Source: Treponema sp.
GTDB taxonomy: Bacteria; Spirochaetota; Spirochaetia; Treponematales; Breznakiellaceae
Direction: 5' to 3'
DNA length: 7,229 nucleotides
NCBI GenBank assembly: GCA_031278755.1
Contig: JAITJV010000115.1
Span: forward strand, 1-7,229
Shown here: piece by piece, positions 4,758 through 7,229 of the stretch
How the letters are laid out: every line of letters begins with the position of its first letter
How positions within the stretch are numbered: the stretch's first letter is position 1
Translations under genes and position numbers: made by a program
The notes under the pieces: model-generated
Seen by the model: the letters and a program-made list of their open reading frames with translations, nothing else
What the model was told of the DNA's origin: nothing
Databases searched by the model: none

Positions 4758-7229
4758 ATGAGTGAAATAATGCGCCCCATTTCATTTCCCCGTCTGATCG
4801 AATGGGCCAGGGGCGAATACAAAAATCACGCTTCGGTTTTCGGCGTAAGGAAAGAGAAATTTTTCAGGCCCCCCGGAAACGCGGGCATGGAGCTTTTCGG
4901 TTCACGCATAAGTTCACCCATAGGCCCCGCCGCGGGGCCCAATTCCCAGCTTGCCCAGAATATTCTTGCCTCGTATCTTGCGGGGGCGCGTTTTGTGGAA
5001 CTCAAGACGGTGCAGGTTATCGACGGAGAGGAACTGCGCAAGGCGGTGGCGCGGCCCTGCATCAACGTTGAGGACGAAGGCTACAATGTTGAATGGTCAA
5101 CGGAACTCACCGTAGGCGGGGCGCTTGAAGAATACATCAAGGGAGGGTTTCTCTGCCATGTCTTTGCGAAGGAATTTGATCTTGCGTCTGATTCAGGCTC
5201 CGGTTTCGCGGGCCTTGTCTTTAACATGAGCGCGGGCTACAGTCTTGAAGGAATTAAATCAGAAAAGATAGATTCGTTTATCAACGGGATGAAGGACGCC
5301 CGCACAAGCGCGGCCTGGGAAAACTGCCGCGGGCGCCTTGACGCCAACATGGGCCTTTTTGAACGCTTTACGCGGGAAGACCTTGAATCAATTTCCCCTG
5401 TTGTTTCCGCGGGAATAACCCTTTCAACCCTTCACGGCTGCCCCCGCGAGGAGATCGAAAAGATAGCGGCGTACCTTATTTCCGAAAAAGGCCTGCACAC
5501 ATACATTAAATGCAATCCTACTTTGCTGGGCTATGACGCCGCGCGGCGGCTTCTTGATGAAATGGGGTTTGCGTATGTTTCCTTTGATGAACATCACTTC
5601 AAAAACGATTTGCAGTTTGATGACGCGGTCGGAATGTTGGGAAGGTTAATGGCGCTGGCAAGAAAAAAAAATCTTTCCTTCGGGGTTAAACTCACAAACA
5701 CCTTTCCCGTGGAAATCAAACGGAACGAACTTCCCGGCGGTGAAATGTACATGTCGGGCCGCTCCCTTTTCCCCCTTTCGATCACCGTCGCAAAAAAACT
5801 GTCCGAAGCGTTTAACGGCGAGCTTCCCGTTTCGTATTCGGGCGGCGCGGATTTTTTTAATTTACGGGAGATCCTTGAAACAGGGATCAGGCCCGTGACG
5901 GTCGCCACGGCCATCCTCAAGCCCGGCGGCTATGAGCGGCTGAAACAGCTTGCGGAACTCGCCGTTCAGACGGGCGGAATTCCTCCGCGCATCAACGTTA
6001 AAGCCCTTGGATCGCTGGTCGAAAAAATTTCATCGCGCAGGCGTTTCCGCAAGGAATACCGCGAAGGAGGCTCCAGAAAAACTTTCAGCGCGCTTCCCCT
6101 TTTTGACTGCGCAAAGGCCCCCTGCATGGACGGCGGCTGCCCCATTCATCAGCGTATTCCCGATTACCTTTCCGCGGCGGCGGAGGGCGATTATAAAAAG
6201 GCGTTCGACATTATTGCTGTTGACAATACCGCCCCGGCGATTACCGGTGTTCTCTGCGATCACCGGTGCCAGGACAAATGCACCAGGGTTGATTACGAAG
6301 ACCCGCTGGAAATACGGAGGATAAAACTCATCGCGTCGGATCACGCGCAGGCCGGTTTTGTTTCTTCGCTTGAGCTTGTCCCCCCGAGGACGGAACGGCG
6401 CGCGGCGGTCATAGGGGCCGGCCCCGCGGGAATAGCCGCCGCGGTGTTCCTCCGGAGAAACGGCGTTCCCGTTACGGTGTATGAAAAGCGGTCCAAGCCA
6501 TACGGCGTAGTCCGGTATGTCATTCCCGCGTTCAGAATCCCGGAGGATGTGATTATGCGGGATTTCGGCATTGCCCAAAAACTCGGCGTTGAATTTGTGT
6601 TCGGCGCCCCCGAAAACTATTCCATCGAGGAACTGAAAAAAAAGTACGCCTTTACGGTCATAGCGACGGGCGCGTGGAAGGAGGGGGTTTCTCCCGTAAA
6701 GCGGGGGAAGGAGAACGTCGTTGACGCGCTGAAATTCCTTGAAGAATCACGGCGTTCGGGCTGTACCCTTGACCTTGGCAGAAGGGTTGCCGTCATAGGC
6801 GGCGGGGACGCCGCCATGGACTGCGCCAGGGCGGCAAAGCGGAACAGGGGCGTAGAATCGGCGGTGATTGTCTACCGGCGGACCCGCGCCTTCATGCCGG
6901 CCCGGTTCGGGGAACAGGAACTGGCCCTTGAAGACGGCGTTGAAATGTTTGAGCTTCTGGCCCCCGAGTCGTATTTAAACGGCGTTCTTGTATGCGAAAA
7001 GATGCGCCTTGGCGGTTACGATGAAACGGGCAGGCGGGGCGTTGAAGGCACGGGCGAAAAAGAGGAGCTTGCCTTTGATACGGTGATAGGGGCGGTGGGC
7101 GCGCGCGTTGATACGGAGCTTTTTGTCAAAAACAACATAGCCCTTAACGCAAAAGGATTCCCCGAAGTCAACGGTTCCTGCGAAAGCTCCGTACCCGGCG
7201 TGTACATAGCGGGGGACTGCAGGGCGGGG
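4758..7229 (+). CDS. ygfK: YgfK, putative selenate reductase subunit / iron-sulfur FAD oxidoreductase (partial, runs off the window end)
   Basis: The frame is open for 824 codons to the last base. E. coli YgfK is about 1032 aa, so roughly 200 C-terminal residues, including the expected ferredoxin-like 4Fe-4S part, lie outside. ATG 4758 follows AGGAGGAG (4748-4755), 31 bases after the kinase, and M-S-E-I-M-R-P-I matches the E. coli start. Residues 1-430 form a dihydroorotate-dehydrogenase-like barrel region with G-P-A-A-G-P-N-S near 57 and T-L-H-G-C-P at C228. An Fe-S segment follows, with C451, C456, C461 and C500, C504, C508, as in GltD and dihydropyrimidine dehydrogenase. Then come an FAD motif G553-A-G-P-A-G558 with E576, and an NAD(P) motif G681-G-G-D-A-A. 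Y582 replaces the first glycine of the usual G-G-V-V. The protein probably moves electrons between NAD(P)H, flavin and clusters in the cytoplasm. The selenate name is historical and the substrate is unproven; the gene context suggests purine catabolism. Confidence 0.95.
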   Translation, partial: MSEIMRPISFPRLIEWARGEYKNHASVFGVRKEKFFRPPGNAGMELFGSRISSPIGPAAGPNSQLAQNILASYLAGARFVELKTVQVIDGEELRKAVARPCINVEDEGYNVEWSTELTVGGALEEYIKGGFLCHVFAKEFDLASDSGSGFAGLVFNMSAGYSLEGIKSEKIDSFINGMKDARTSAAWENCRGRLDANMGLFERFTREDLESISPVVSAGITLSTLHGCPREEIEKIAAYLISEKGLHTYIKCNPTLLGYDAARRLLDEMGFAYVSFDEHHFKNDLQFDDAVGMLGRLMALARKKNLSFGVKLTNTFPVEIKRNELPGGEMYMSGRSLFPLSITVAKKLSEAFNGELPVSYSGGADFFNLREILETGIRPVTVATAILKPGGYERLKQLAELAVQTGGIPPRINVKALGSLVEKISSRRRFRKEYREGGSRKTFSALPLFDCAKAPCMDGGCPIHQRIPDYLSAAAEGDYKKAFDIIAVDNTAPAITGVLCDHRCQDKCTRVDYEDPLEIRRIKLIASDHAQAGFVSSLELVPPRTERRAAVIGAGPAGIAAAVFLRRNGVPVTVYEKRSKPYGVVRYVIPAFRIPEDVIMRDFGIAQKLGVEFVFGAPENYSIEELKKKYAFTVIATGAWKEGVSPVKRGKENVVDALKFLEESRRSGCTLDLGRRVAVIGGGDAAMDCARAAKRNRGVESAVIVYRRTRAFMPARFGEQELALEDGVEMFELLAPESYLNGVLVCEKMRLGGYDETGRRGVEGTGEKEELAFDTVIGAVGARVDTELFVKNNIALNAKGFPEVNGSCESSVPGVYIAGDCRAG

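Noticed and set aside
4802..5071. Short + strand frame within the start of ygfK
   Set aside because: It is in a different frame from ygfK, whose family match through this stretch is continuous.
6030..6578. Antisense frame of 182 codons and the overlapping sense frame 5950-6324
   Set aside because: Both are shadows of ygfK, whose Cys and FAD motifs are encoded right here.
7200..7229. Truncated ygfK as a biological feature
   Set aside because: The frame is open at the last base, so the missing C-terminus is due to the window edge.

Overview
The window holds five co-directional genes on the + strand. They are packed with gaps of about 20 to 90 bases and read as one operon. From left to right they are: a PLP-dependent 2,3-diaminopropionate ammonia-lyase (YgeX/DpaL, 21-1205); an M20-family metallo-hydrolase (YgeY, best start TTG 1229, to 2431); a knotted carbamoyltransferase (YgeW, 2519-3727); a carbamate kinase of the YqeA/ArcC type (3770-4726) with an in-frame TGA at codon 86; and the first 824 codons of the large iron-sulfur flavoprotein YgfK, the 'putative selenate reductase subunit' (4758 to the window edge). 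All five were recognised from protein sequence compared with remembered E. coli K-12 relatives; no search was run.

These are the core genes of the E. coli yge/yqe/ygf cluster. That cluster neighbours selenium-dependent molybdenum hydroxylases and has been linked to anaerobic breakdown of purines and uric acid by gut bacteria. The inferred logic is as follows. A ureido-bearing intermediate is processed by YgeY and YgeW to 2,3-diaminopropionate, and YgeX turns that into pyruvate and ammonia. Carbamoyl phosphate released by YgeW is used by carbamate kinase to make ATP, CO2 and ammonia. YgfK is probably an electron-transfer or reductase component. The order here (X-Y-W-yqeA-ygfK) differs from the E. 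coli order, and no hyuA, ssnA or xdh gene lies inside the window; these may be nearby.

The most notable feature is the carbamate kinase. The reading frame is intact and family-like on both sides of a single TGA at 4025-4027, which sits where relatives have a conserved glycine (Q-G-Y-I-G-Y). The simplest reading is a GGA to TGA substitution, making a very young pseudogene, a polymorphism or a base-call error. Because the cluster is tied to selenium and a stem-loop lies directly downstream, selenocysteine or read-through decoding should be checked, although replacement of a conserved glycine and the poor fit of the hairpin argue against it. TGA ends the other genes normally, so a changed genetic code is unlikely.

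The DNA is fairly G+C-rich by eye, with strong Shine-Dalgarno sites and long antisense reading frames that are only shadows. The gene content points to an anaerobic, probably gut-associated bacterium. The lineage cannot be fixed from this window; a spirochaete is a weak guess. No RNA genes, CRISPR arrays, insertion sequences or attachment sites were seen, and no stretch over 300 bases lacks a gene.
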